This document shows positions 17,082-25,230 of a stretch of DNA of 64,000 bases, in pieces. The notes below the pieces were generated by a model. It was not told the DNA's origin and did no database searches. It was given only the letters and a program-made list of their open reading frames with translations. This DNA is from Poindextera sp036494815 (lineage in GTDB: Bacteria > Pseudomonadota > Alphaproteobacteria > Caulobacterales > Caulobacteraceae), in contig DASXNV010000033.1 of assembly GCA_036494815.1 (NCBI GenBank), positions 142,865-206,864 of the forward strand. Reading direction: 5' to 3'. How positions within the stretch are numbered: position 1 is the stretch's first letter; each line of letters begins with the position of its first letter. A program made the position numbers and the translations under genes.

Positions 17082-18011
17082 ATGGCGAACAGCAAGGTGA
17101 TCATATCCTGTGCGATCACGGGGTCCATCCACACCCCGTCGATGTCGCCCTATCTGCCGGTGACCGCCGAGGAGATTGCGGACTCGGCGATCGGGGCGGC
17201 CGAGGCGGGCGCCGCCATCGTGCATCTGCACGCACGCAACCCCACCGACGGACGCCCGGACCAGAGTCCCGAAGCGTTCGAACCATTCCTCAAGGTGATC
17301 AAGCAATCCTCCAATGTGGTGGTGAACCTCACGACCGGCGGATCGCCCTATATGTCCGTGGAGGAGCGCGTTCGACCCGCAGCCGTTTGGCGGCCCGAGG
17401 TGGCCAGCCTGAACATGGGCTCGATGAATTTCGGACTGTTCCCCATGCTCAAGCGCTACCGCGACTTCAAGCATGATTGGGAGCCGGCGATGCTCGAAGG
17501 CTCGCATGACCTGGTGTTTCGCAACAGTTTTAAGGACATTCGCTTCGCCCTGGAGACGCTCAACCATACCGGCGCGCGGTATGAATTCGAATGTTACGAC
17601 ACCAGCCACCTGCACAATCTCCATTACTTCTGGACCGAAGGCTTGGTGAGGGCTCCGCTATTCATCCAGACCTGTTTTGGCCTGCTGGGCGGGATCGGCG
17701 CCCATCCTGAGGAAGTGCTACACATGAAGCGGACGGCTGATCGGCTATTTGGCGAGCACTACCGTTGGTCTGTCCTGGGGGCCGGCCGCAGCCAGATGCC
17801 CGTCGCCGCGCAGGCGGCGGCCATGGGCGGCAACGTCCGGGTCGGGTTGGAAGACAGCCTGTGGCTGGGACGAGGCGCGCTGGCGGAAACCAACGCCGAT
17901 CAGGTGATCCAGGTGCGCAAAATCATTGAAGGCCTGGGCCTTGAGACCGCGACCGCCGACGAGGCGCGGGAAATCCTGTCGCTCAAAGGCGGCGATCAGG
18001 TCGCATTTTAA
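17082..18011 (+). CDS. BKACE family beta-keto acid cleavage enzyme (DUF849)
   Basis: 309 residues with the metal-binding His48-x-His50 in IVHLHARNPTDGRP, NLTTGGSPYMSVEER and a closing GLEDSLWLGRGALAETNADQ, all characteristic of the Zn-dependent BKACE family (founder: 3-keto-5-aminohexanoate cleavage enzyme). They condense a beta-keto acid with acetyl-CoA and cleave it to acetoacetate and a new acyl-CoA. The preceding CoA-transferase could handle the CoA ester. The family is substrate-diverse, so the beta-keto acid used is unknown; presence right after BadI suggests a product of ring opening. Confidence 0.87.
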   Translation: MANSKVIISCAITGSIHTPSMSPYLPVTAEEIADSAIGAAEAGAAIVHLHARNPTDGRPDQSPEAFEPFLKVIKQSSNVVVNLTTGGSPYMSVEERVRPAAVWRPEVASLNMGSMNFGLFPMLKRYRDFKHDWEPAMLEGSHDLVFRNSFKDIRFALETLNHTGARYEFECYDTSHLHNLHYFWTEGLVRAPLFIQTCFGLLGGIGAHPEEVLHMKRTADRLFGEHYRWSVLGAGRSQMPVAAQAAAMGGNVRVGLEDSLWLGRGALAETNADQVIQVRKIIEGLGLETATADEAREILSLKGGDQVAF

Positions 18012-18022
18012 GGAAAACCGCT

Positions 18023-19321
18023 ATGAACCGGGCTTTGAGGTCTCTGAAGCAGTTCAGGATCGAGCAGGCGCGAGGGGGCCTGATCCATCTGGTCTTCGAC
18101 ATGCCGGATCGTTCGATGAACGTCTTTTCGAACGTCGCCATCGATGAGTTGGGCCGGTTCTCGGCTTGGCTAAAAGGCAGTGATGTGCGCGGCGTGGTCG
18201 TCCGCTCGGGCAAGTCCTCCGCCTTCTGCGCCGGCGCCGATCTTGGCGAATTGGGCGTGGCCTATGACACGATCGTCGCCGCACCGCCGTCGGACAGGTT
18301 TCAAATCGCCTTCGATCACTTCTTCGCCCTAAGCAAAGCCATTCGCGGACTGGAGACCAGCGGCAAGCCCGTCGCCGCCGCCATTGGCGGCTTGGCGCTC
18401 GGCGGCGGATGCGAACTGGCCCTGGGCGCCCACTACCGCGTTCTCGCCGACACGCCCAAGGCCGGGCTTGGGCTTCCAGAGTCCTTGGTTGGACTTTTGC
18501 CCGGAGCCGGGGGCACGCAGAGGCTGCCACGTCTTATCGGTGTCGACGCCGCCCTGCCGATCCTGCTCAACGGCGCCCGGCTCTCGGGCGGCGCCGCCCT
18601 AGCGGGCGGTCTGGTCGACGCCTTGGCCCCGCCGGGTGAGGAAGTCGAGGCGGCCGAGCATTGGCTACTCTCGGATCCGGAACCGGCCCAACCCTGGGAT
18701 CGTCTTGGATGGCTGCCCCCTGGAGCCCGGGATGCGCCCACTCAAATCGCTCAGGCTCGCAGGCAGGTCTTGATCGAAACGCTGGGGCACTATCCGGCGC
18801 CCCTGGCCATTCTTGATTGTATCGATCAGGGCTTTGCCCAGCCGTTCGACACCGCGATGCGCACGGAAATGACTCTCTTCGCAGGGCTCATCCAACGCCG
18901 CGAGCCCCGCGACATGATCCAAACCCTGTTCACCGGAAAGCTGGATTACGACCGCGCGCTGAAGGCCCACGCGGTCTCCGCCAGAGTTGCCCGCGGGATC
19001 GAAACGCTGATCAATGCTGTCCGTGGGGCGGTGGCTGTCGAGGGGGCGGCGCTCGCCGCGGCGGGCTTCAAAACAGGCGATATCACCCCCCCCGCGCCGG
19101 TGCAGGCCTCTGTCGCCCCGACCTATTGGATAGACCTTGAGGAGGCGGACACGCGACGTGAGGGCGCAAGAGCGGCGCTGGTCCCAATCGTCGCCCTCGC
19201 CAACAGGCTCGCCGCTGATCTGTCCGAGGCCGAAATGCGCTGCGTCGACTATGCCGTGGTCAGCCAGGCCGGATTTCCGGCCTATCTCGGCGGTCCGTTC
19301 GCCTTCGCCGCTTCACGTTAG
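18023..19321 (+). CDS. Enoyl-CoA hydratase related to FadJ but lacking the dehydrogenase Rossmann domain
   Basis: 432 residues. The first 230 are a crotonase domain: SSAFCAGADLGEL and AAIGGLALGGGCELALG form the oxyanion hole, and the catalytic glutamates fit LGLPESLVGLLPGAGGTQRL. The linker that follows (IETLGHYPAPLAILDCI, FDTAMRTEMTLFAGLIQ, RDMIQTLFTGK) is the one seen in FadJ/FadB-type multifunctional proteins, where a NAD-binding Rossmann domain should come next. Here that domain is absent and a short tail related to the far C-terminus follows (MRCVDYAVVSQAGFPAYLGG). No frameshift is visible. Hydratase activity is likely; 3-hydroxyacyl-CoA dehydrogenation must come from another protein such as the SDRs. 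Confidence 0.8.
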   Translation: MNRALRSLKQFRIEQARGGLIHLVFDMPDRSMNVFSNVAIDELGRFSAWLKGSDVRGVVVRSGKSSAFCAGADLGELGVAYDTIVAAPPSDRFQIAFDHFFALSKAIRGLETSGKPVAAAIGGLALGGGCELALGAHYRVLADTPKAGLGLPESLVGLLPGAGGTQRLPRLIGVDAALPILLNGARLSGGAALAGGLVDALAPPGEEVEAAEHWLLSDPEPAQPWDRLGWLPPGARDAPTQIAQARRQVLIETLGHYPAPLAILDCIDQGFAQPFDTAMRTEMTLFAGLIQRREPRDMIQTLFTGKLDYDRALKAHAVSARVARGIETLINAVRGAVAVEGAALAAAGFKTGDITPPAPVQASVAPTYWIDLEEADTRREGARAALVPIVALANRLAADLSEAEMRCVDYAVVSQAGFPAYLGGPFAFAASR

Positions 19322-19542
19322 ATTTGTCGGTTCGCCGACGACCTCGGGCGCCGCTCTTGCGCCGGTGCGCCTATTTCAGCATGTCCCCCAAGATGCGTTG
19401 GTGCGCCCAACCGGCAGGACTGGAGCAAGGCGTTGCATTACTGTTCGCGTCCTTATCGTTTTACCCTTCCTTTTGGCCTATGATACCGTCTGAGTTGCCA
19501 TGGCCGCTGTGCGGCCGACCCGGTCGCGACAGGAAGATCTCG

Positions 19543-20076
19543 ATGGCCAATGATTTGAACTGGGAGCTGCGTCTTGGCTTTCTCGTGCACGACGTTTCGC
19601 GCATGCGGCGCAACGTCGTCGACCGGGCTCTGAAGCCGCTGGAGATTACGCGGTCCCAATGGTGGGTCCTGGCCTTCCTCTCACGTCAGGACGGCATGGC
19701 CCAGGTCGCTCTCGCCGATGAACTTGACCTTGGAAAGGTGGCTCTGGGTGGCCTGATCGATCGGCTTGAAGCGGTCAATCTCGTGGAGCGGCGCCCAGAC
19801 AAGGTGGATCGGCGGGTCAAGCGCGTGTTCGTCACAAAAAAAGGCGCGGGCCTTATCGAGGAAATTCGCGAAAATGTCCGAGAGGCGGAGAACACCATTA
19901 TTGAGGGCATCGCGGCAACGGATCTGCAGGCGACTGTGCGGGCGCTTCGGACCATGAAGGGCAATCTGCTTGATATGTTGGGGCGAGATGGGGAGACGGG
20001 CGTAGTCGTGGATATTGACGCCGCCGACGAGCCCAGTCCCAGCCCGCCCCCAGGCAAACATGCCCGGCGTGCATAG
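19543..20076 (+). CDS. MarR family transcriptional regulator
   Basis: 177 residues from the ATG preceded by AGGAAGA. A winged helix is visible: ITRSQWWVLAFLSRQ, the recognition part LADELDLGKVALGGLIDRLE, and the wing DRRVKRVFVTKKG. It has a proline-rich C-terminal tail (SPSPPPGKHARRA). It is separated by 221 bases from the catabolic operon it follows and may control it, as MarR repressors of aromatic and acyl-CoA pathways often do with a CoA ester as ligand. Specific ligand unknown. Confidence 0.88.
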   Translation: MANDLNWELRLGFLVHDVSRMRRNVVDRALKPLEITRSQWWVLAFLSRQDGMAQVALADELDLGKVALGGLIDRLEAVNLVERRPDKVDRRVKRVFVTKKGAGLIEEIRENVREAENTIIEGIAATDLQATVRALRTMKGNLLDMLGRDGETGVVVDIDAADEPSPSPPPGKHARRA

Positions 20077-20180
20077 AAAGAACACAGCCGCCGCCTGAAA
20101 GCAGCAAGGCTTGGCTTCTGCAGCCGTGCCCGCTTGGAATATGACCGGAATCACGCGCTGCGACGTCCCACTTGTCCGCC

Positions 20181-20525
20181 CTATGCCCGACGAAACTCCA
20201 CCCAAGCCACGCATGCGTAGAGAACGACGATTAGCAACGTGAGCGTGGCCACCGGGGTGAGCCCTTGCCAGAGCTCGGCGAACCAAGCTCCATTGATGAT
20301 GAGCCCAAGACCACAGAGCCCGATGAGCGTCAGGCGCCGCCACGACGGCGTTGCGGCGGCGAGGGCCGTGAGGGCAGGAAGCAGCCCCAGCCCGATCGCC
20401 ACGGTCAGGAGCGTCTGGGGCCGCCAGCCCGTCGACGGAAATTCCAGCATGCCGCGGAGAAGATACAAGGCCGCCAGGAGCGCCAGGGCCCAGACCTGAA
20501 ACACGCGCTGACCCTCGCTTCGCAT
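20181..20525 (-). CDS. Small integral membrane protein, function unknown
   Basis: 114 residues with four likely membrane segments (ALALLAALYLLRGML; LLTVAIGLGLLPALTALAA; LTLIGLCGLGLIINGAWF; VATLTLLIVVLYACVAW). No recognisable catalytic motif. It begins six bases downstream of the DoxX-like gene and is probably co-transcribed. Sequence composition matches the chromosome. I cannot assign a function. Confidence 0.65.
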   Translation of the reverse strand: MRSEGQRVFQVWALALLAALYLLRGMLEFPSTGWRPQTLLTVAIGLGLLPALTALAAATPSWRRLTLIGLCGLGLIINGAWFAELWQGLTPVATLTLLIVVLYACVAWVEFRRA

Positions 20526-20530
20526 CGTCG

Positions 20531-20875
20531 TCAGCTTATGAGTAGCGCAACATCGAGCGCCGACAGAGCGGTAAGGACGACGCCGGGCGCGACATGACCG
20601 TAATCCTTATGCCGAACCACGGACGCGACCGCCGCAATGCAGATCGCCGCGCCGAGCATAAGGCCGGCGATCCGCGCCGGCGGAGCCACGATAAGCGCCG
20701 CCGCCAAAAGCTCCAGCCCGCCGGTCACCAGATTCCACCAGGAGGGGTAGCCCCAGTGGACGAAGCCGGCCTTGACCGAGGTTTGACCGGCTAGGTTGAC
20801 TGCGCCGGCGCCGAGGAAGGCGAGGGCGAGCACCCAGGCCAGCATGATCGCGGCGCTCAGGCCGAAGAAGATCAC
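20531..20875 (-). CDS. DoxX-like membrane protein
   Basis: 114 residues, hydrophobic, with four membrane segments and the loop FVHWGYPSWWNLVTGGLELLAA, which is typical of the DoxX-like (DoxX_2) family; GVVLTALSALDVALL closes it. Functions in the family are poorly defined (quinone or redox-linked membrane proteins). It forms a two-gene unit with the downstream small membrane protein. Confidence 0.75.
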   Translation of the reverse strand: MIFFGLSAAIMLAWVLALAFLGAGAVNLAGQTSVKAGFVHWGYPSWWNLVTGGLELLAAALIVAPPARIAGLMLGAAICIAAVASVVRHKDYGHVAPGVVLTALSALDVALLIS

Positions 20876-20969
20876 GGGTTTGCTCCTATTCGCTTGGGCA
20901 TCGTGAAGCGGTCAAGTTTTGTCGTGAGCTCTGCCGAATATCGTCTTGGCATTGCGCCCCTGACCAGAC

Positions 20970-21282
20970 TCAGCAATCGAGGGTCAAGCTCACGGCTGGC
21001 CATTGGGCGAAGCCCGCATAAGGTTTGAGTCGAATGAGCGCGTCGATGACGAGCATGCCCGCCTCGACGAGCGGCAAGGCGGCGAGGGTATCACGCACCT
21101 CATCCTCGCTCCCGGCTTCGATCAATAGCCACGCGCCGACGACGTCACCGCGATGCCAGATCTGGCGTGAAGCCAGCGGCATAAAGCGCTCGAGCCCGGT
21201 CAGCCTCATCGGCCAGTCGCGGGGCGAAGTCGGTCTCGTAGAAGCGCTCGGTGTCGCGGCGGGTAACGACCAAAAATTGCAT
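20970..21282 (-). pseudogene. Frameshifted YciI/muconolactone-isomerase-like small protein
   Basis: The first frame starts MQFLVVTRRDTERFYET and reads to ARALYAAGFT, then turns out-of-frame and stops. A second frame overlapping it supplies the rest: SRQIWHRGDVVGAWLLIEA, then VRDTLAALPLVEAGMLVID. Together they make one ferredoxin-like fold protein of about 103 residues. The join is near 21155-21165, so a single-base indel explains the break. A sequencing error is possible, but several neighbours are also broken. Confidence 0.75.
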
Positions 21283-21415
21283 GTGGGGGACCTTTGGGGT
21301 GAATTGAACCGACCGCTCGGCTGAAAGCCGCACCGGTACGACGCCGCCGCTCATGTCGGTGCAGCGCGGACGGGACCGACACTGAACTTTTTCGCCGTAT
21401 TTGTCGGTCACCGAG

Positions 21416-21600
21416 CTAGTGGGCGAAGTAATGCATGCCGCCATCGACGGGAATAACCGCTCCGGTGATGTATTGCGTCAAGGGGGAAGCCAGAAAGGCG
21501 ACCAGATGTGCAACGTCTTCCGGCTCGCCAAAACGGCCCGCTGGAATGTTCCGCTCGATGAAGTCCTTACGTGAGCTTTCGGTCGGATGCAGGCGCGTGA
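21416..21600 (-). pseudogene. SDR fragment, C-terminal end only
   Basis: About 60 codons remain of a FabG-like short-chain dehydrogenase: DFIERNIPAGRFGEPEDVAH, then LVAFLASPLTQYITGAVIPV and DGGMHYFAH before a stop. The whole nucleotide-binding and catalytic portion is missing. At its truncated end the sequence passes straight into a VOC-domain fragment read on the other strand. The exact left boundary is approximate. Confidence 0.75.
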
Positions 21601-21604
21601 GCGT

Positions 21605-21787
21605 TTGCACGCTCTTGACGCTGTTTTCGGACGAATAAAGGACCGCGGCCTGGACTACTGGGCCGATCCGCGGGGCAGCCGGCCGGGCGAGATCAACCAC
21701 AACGACGGCGGGCGCGGCGTCTATTTCCGTGACCCTGACAGCCACTACCTCGAGGTGATCACCCGGCCCTACGGCAGAAGCGGCTAG
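21605..21787 (+). pseudogene. VOC (glyoxalase/bleomycin-resistance-like) fragment, C-terminal end only
   Basis: The C-terminal half-module of a VOC metalloprotein: DAVFGRIKDRGLDYWADPRG, then GGRGVYFRDPDSHYLEVIT and RPYG before the stop. The final Glu in HYLEVIT is the usual metal ligand. The N-terminal half is gone. Its truncated end abuts that of the minus-strand SDR fragment, so both genes lost their 5' parts, perhaps in one deletion. Confidence 0.75.
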
Positions 21788-22133
21788 CCACCCAACCCGC
21801 CAATCGCATTGACGGCTTTCGGATAACGACCGAAGCATTGCTCCCAGATGGCCCATGACCGTTACTGGCGAGAGGCGGCTCCACCCCGGTAGCGCCGAAT
21901 ATGCGTCAGATGCGGACACCCAAGCCGGGGTTACGGCAGCGCCAGTTTCTCTAAAGCGGCCACTGCGATCGGCGGGATACAGGGTGTTGATAGGCCTTAG
22001 CCTCACCTCGGAACTCGGACCGCGGCTCCCGATTGCGCTACCGATGGGGCGCCGCCGCGCTATTTTTCGAGCGCCTGTCCAATCCGCCGTTCCTCGTTCG
22101 CGTGTGATCGGACGCACCAAGAAGTACACCCAT

Positions 22134-22572
22134 GCGATCCGACGCCTGACCCCTATCTGCTGCAGGCGATGATCGCCGCCTGCCATGCCCGCGCCGCGAG
22201 CGCCGCCGCCACTGACTGGATCGCCATCACGGCCTACTAACGGCCTACTATCAGGCGCTAGCCCTGGCCGCTCCCTCGCCCGTCGTCGAGATCAACCGGG
22301 CCGTGGCGGAGGGCTTGGCGTTCGGGCCGGCCCAGGGCCTGGCCATCGTCGACGGCCTGAAGAACGAACCGCGGCTGCAGGGCTCGCACTTGTTGCCCAC
22401 GGTGCGCGGCGATCTTCTGGAGAAGCTTGGGCGTTTCACTGAAGCCCGCACCGAGTACCGCCTCGCCGCCGAGCTGACTGGCAACGACAAGGAGCACGCC
22501 TTGTTGCTCTCTTGCGCAGGCGCTCTCGACAGCGCCTGTGCCGTCCCTGCAAGTCGATCGCGCTCGTTGTAA
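22134..22572 (+). pseudogene. Sigma factor (SigJ/ECF42-like with C-terminal extension) remnant
   Basis: Only the C-terminal extension of an ECF-type sigma factor of the DUF6596 group remains. Frame one reads DPYLLQAMIAACHARAAS to WIAITAYY and stops; the next frame continues with YQALALAAPSPVVEINRAVA, GLAFGPAQGLAIVDGL and LLPTVRGDLLEKLGRFTEA. The frame changes exactly at an 11-base tandem duplication, so the original reading is TAYYQALA. The sigma-2 and sigma-4 DNA-binding domains are missing. Nonfunctional. Confidence 0.82.
22229..22250. repeat. 11-bp perfect tandem duplication inside the sigma-factor remnant
   Basis: ACGGCCTACTA at 22229-22239 is repeated immediately at 22240-22250. The duplication adds 11 bases, shifts the frame and creates an in-frame TAA. 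Removing one copy restores a continuous reading frame across the junction. Confidence 0.95.
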
Positions 22573-23007
22573 CCGTTTGCGCTCGAAGGCGCCCGTCGCG
22601 CATCACCGCCACCAGCAACGCAACATGAGCCGCCAGTAAGGCGACGCGCCAGTAATCACCAATCGCCCGGCAGAACCGGAACTCGCCATAGCCAGTCTTG
22701 CCCCGGCATCGATCTAGACTGGTCCAATTTCCCCGAGGCGGTCATCCCGAACGGGTCAAGAGGGTATGAACGAGATCTAGGTGAAGCCAAGGACGTGGCC
22801 CGCCAGAACGTGCCAACACCAGCACGAGGTTATTGAACCTAGGGGCTTGCCCGCATTGGCGTTTCAGCGAATTTGTCGGCGACCTGAATTTCCCACTTTT
22901 CAACGGGTCCGCCAACAGCTGGCACCTCTTCAAGCGGGCCGTTGAGCCCCTGTCGAAAAAGCACGTAGCGGACCGTGCAAGCCCGACCCGCGACCGGCCG
23001 CGCCGCG
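22573..23007. other. 435-base stretch with no recognisable gene
   Basis: No reading frame here has a family motif or plausible start context, and I see no terminator with a T tract. It lies between the sigma-factor remnant and the hydrolase and is probably further decayed sequence. Confidence 0.5.
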
Positions 23008-23958
23008 CTAGGCCCAGTGGCTGGATAAGAAAGTCGCCACCGTGTCGAGGGCGCGACGTGCGGACGGCAGGTCTTTGGTCGCGCCCTGGAAGACGTGGTG
23101 CAGGCCCTCGAAGACGTCGAGCCGCACATCGCCACCCTTGGCTGCGGCCGCCTGCGCGTAGCGCCGCGCGTCATCGAGCAGGATCTCGTCACCGCCCACC
23201 TGAATTAGGAGCGGCGGCAGCACCGGGGGCACGGCGTAAAGCGGCGAAGCCCGGCCATCCTTTGGATCGGCGCCCGCGAGATAGACGCTGGCGGGTCCGG
23301 CCAGCATTGGCGGCTGGAAGATAGGGTCATGGATGTCTGGGTCGGTGATCGAGGCGCCGGTCATCGCCAGGTCGAGCCAGGGCGAGAAGACAGCGATCGC
23401 GGCTATGGTCGGCATGGTGGTGGCCTTGTCGCCGAGTATGCTGAGGGCCAGACCGCCGCCAGCGGAATCGCCCACCAGCGCGACCTGTGACACGCCCTGC
23501 GCACCCAGCCACCGGCGGAGCGCGGCGGCCGCCTCCGGCGCGGCGGGGAAAACATGCTCCGGGGCCAGCGGGTAGTCTGCCACGAACGCCGCCACCTCGG
23601 CGCGCACGGCGACCTGGCTAGCGAGGCCGCGATAGGCCTCGGCCGAGCCCAACAAATAAGCTCCGCCGTGCAGGAAGAGGATGGCCCGATCAGTCGGGGC
23701 GCCGTTCGGCCGCACCCACCAGCCGCGGACGCCATCGCGGTCGATGCCCTCCAGGGCGACGCCTCCGGCGATCGGCGTTGCGCCGATCATGCTGTCATAG
23801 GCCGCTCGTTGGTCGCCGTTGGGATTCGAGAACAGGCGGTGGATTTCGGCGAGCACGCCCTGCTCGATCTGTCGCTCGGCGTCGGACAGGGCGTGCCGGG
23901 TCTCGAAGGCAGCGGTCTGGGTGGCGTTGGTCACGGAAAGTTGCCTTGGCTGTGACAT
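23008..23958 (-). CDS. Alpha/beta hydrolase of the hormone-sensitive-lipase (HSL) family
   Basis: 316 residues. The oxyanion-hole motif HGGAY (FLHGGAYLLGSAEAY), the nucleophile elbow GDSAGGG, the acid in GGDEILLDDA and the histidine in GLHHVFQG give a complete catalytic set in the family order. A conserved DYPLAPEHVFPAA segment is present. It is probably an esterase for short acyl esters, cytoplasmic, without a signal peptide. The start chosen is MSQPRQLS; the longer frame would run into the LysR promoter. Divergent from a LysR gene, which likely regulates it. Confidence 0.88.
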   Translation of the reverse strand: MSQPRQLSVTNATQTAAFETRHALSDAERQIEQGVLAEIHRLFSNPNGDQRAAYDSMIGATPIAGGVALEGIDRDGVRGWWVRPNGAPTDRAILFLHGGAYLLGSAEAYRGLASQVAVRAEVAAFVADYPLAPEHVFPAAPEAAAALRRWLGAQGVSQVALVGDSAGGGLALSILGDKATTMPTIAAIAVFSPWLDLAMTGASITDPDIHDPIFQPPMLAGPASVYLAGADPKDGRASPLYAVPPVLPPLLIQVGGDEILLDDARRYAQAAAAKGGDVRLDVFEGLHHVFQGATKDLPSARRALDTVATFLSSHWA

Positions 23959-24023
23959 CGGAAGATTCCGGTATCGTCTGGCGCCATAAGTATCCATTCC
24001 CAGCTGGCCCGGAAGGTCGAGCT

Positions 24024-24039
24024 CTGGAATACTATCCAG
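24024..24039. promoter_or_regulatory. Inverted repeat in the hydrolase/LysR divergent region
   Basis: CTGGA-N6-TCCAG forms a perfect dyad 20 bases before the LysR start. LysR regulators typically bind T-N11-A dyads in the divergent gap; this one is close but has twelve bases between the relevant T and A. Candidate binding site only. Confidence 0.35.
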
Positions 24040-24059
24040 TCCTGGCGGGAAGGATTGAG

Positions 24060-24965
24060 ATGGACCGGCTCGACACGCTGCGCCTTTTCGTCCGCGTGGT
24101 CGAACGCGGCAGCTTCTCTGCGGTTGCCCGCGAGGCCGGGCTCGGTCAGTCGGCGGTCAGCAAGCAGATCGCCGCCCTTGAAGCGCGCCTAGGCGCCCAG
24201 CTGCTGCGCCGCACTTCGCGCACCATGACGCTGACCGATGCAGGTCATGTCCTGTACGAATCCGCGCTGCGGCTGGTAGACGAGTTCGACGCCGTGGAGT
24301 CCCTGGTCGGCCATGGGCAGTCCGCGCCCTCCGGCCTGATCCGGGTTACCGTCGCCCCGGTCTTCGGGCGGCTCTACATCGTGCCGCGTCTACCCGAGTT
24401 TTTCGCGCGCTATCCGGATATCTCCGTCGAGCTCGCCGGATCCGAGCGCGCAATCAACCTGATCGAGGAAGGCTTCGACCTGGCGATCCGCAACGGCGAG
24501 CTTGCCGATTCCAGCATGATCGTGAGGCGCATTGCGATGACGCCGTTCGCGACTGTCGCAACGCCGGCCTACCTCGCTGCGCGCGGCGTTCCCACGATCC
24601 CCGCCGACCTCGACAATCATGCCTGCCTGATTTACGCGCCGCGCCAAGAGCCGCAGCCCTGGCACTTCAGAGACGCGTCCGGGCCGATCCTGCACCACCC
24701 CACGTCGAACTTCCGCACCGCCGACGCCGAACAGACCCGCGCGGCAGTACTGGCGGACCTCGGCTTGGCCCATGCGCCGATCTGGCTGTTCTCGCCGGAG
24801 GTCGCCTCGGGCGCCATCCGAATCGTGCTGGCAGAGTACGCCCCCGGCCCGATCGCCATTAGCGCCGTCCACCCCGCCGGCCGCCGCCTGCCCACTAAGG
24901 TGCGGGTGTTCCTTGACTATTTGGTGGAGACCCTCTCGTCGGATCCAGCGCTGTCGGGCCAGTAG
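24060..24965 (+). CDS. LysR family transcriptional regulator
   Basis: 301 residues. The N-terminal winged helix is clear: LDTLRLFVRVVERGSFSAVA, then GLGQSAVSKQIAALEARLG and RTSRTMTLTDAGHVLYE. The ligand-binding domain follows from about residue 90 (GLIRVTVAPVFGRLYIVPRL, DISVELAGSERAINLIEEGF). It belongs to the CrgA/AaeR-like branch with short effector domains. Divergent arrangement suggests control of the HSL hydrolase. Confidence 0.9.
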   Translation: MDRLDTLRLFVRVVERGSFSAVAREAGLGQSAVSKQIAALEARLGAQLLRRTSRTMTLTDAGHVLYESALRLVDEFDAVESLVGHGQSAPSGLIRVTVAPVFGRLYIVPRLPEFFARYPDISVELAGSERAINLIEEGFDLAIRNGELADSSMIVRRIAMTPFATVATPAYLAARGVPTIPADLDNHACLIYAPRQEPQPWHFRDASGPILHHPTSNFRTADAEQTRAAVLADLGLAHAPIWLFSPEVASGAIRIVLAEYAPGPIAISAVHPAGRRLPTKVRVFLDYLVETLSSDPALSGQ

Positions 24966-25058
24966 GCCGGGCTGTCATCTGGAATATGGCCACTCTGACG
25001 GCCCGTCGTCCAAGTCCTGCGATCGCGGTTACCGCGACGTTCCACTCTTCTCCGCTAT

Positions 25059-25172
25059 TCAGAGCGTCATGCTATGAATGGTGAATTCGGCGGCCATCGC
25101 CTAGCCCAGGCCGCGCGACGCGGCGACGATGAGGATCGAGCGGCCGGTAGGCGCCGAGGTTGGGCTGTTCAC
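25059..25172 (-). pseudogene. SDR fragment, N-terminal end, interrupted by TAG
   Basis: From a GTG the frame reads SPTSAPTGRSILIVAASRGL, Gly, then TAG, then AMAAEF before leaving homology and stopping. The consensus of such SDRs at the same place is a Rossmann start followed by GLGLAMAEEF, so the TAG replaces a leucine-type codon. The remaining 200 or more residues are absent. Too short for confident family typing beyond SDR. Confidence 0.55.
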
Positions 25173-25230
25173 GTTTGAACGTTTCGAGAAAGAATGAACT
25201 CTGCGGTTGGCAGGTCGCTAGACCCACCCG

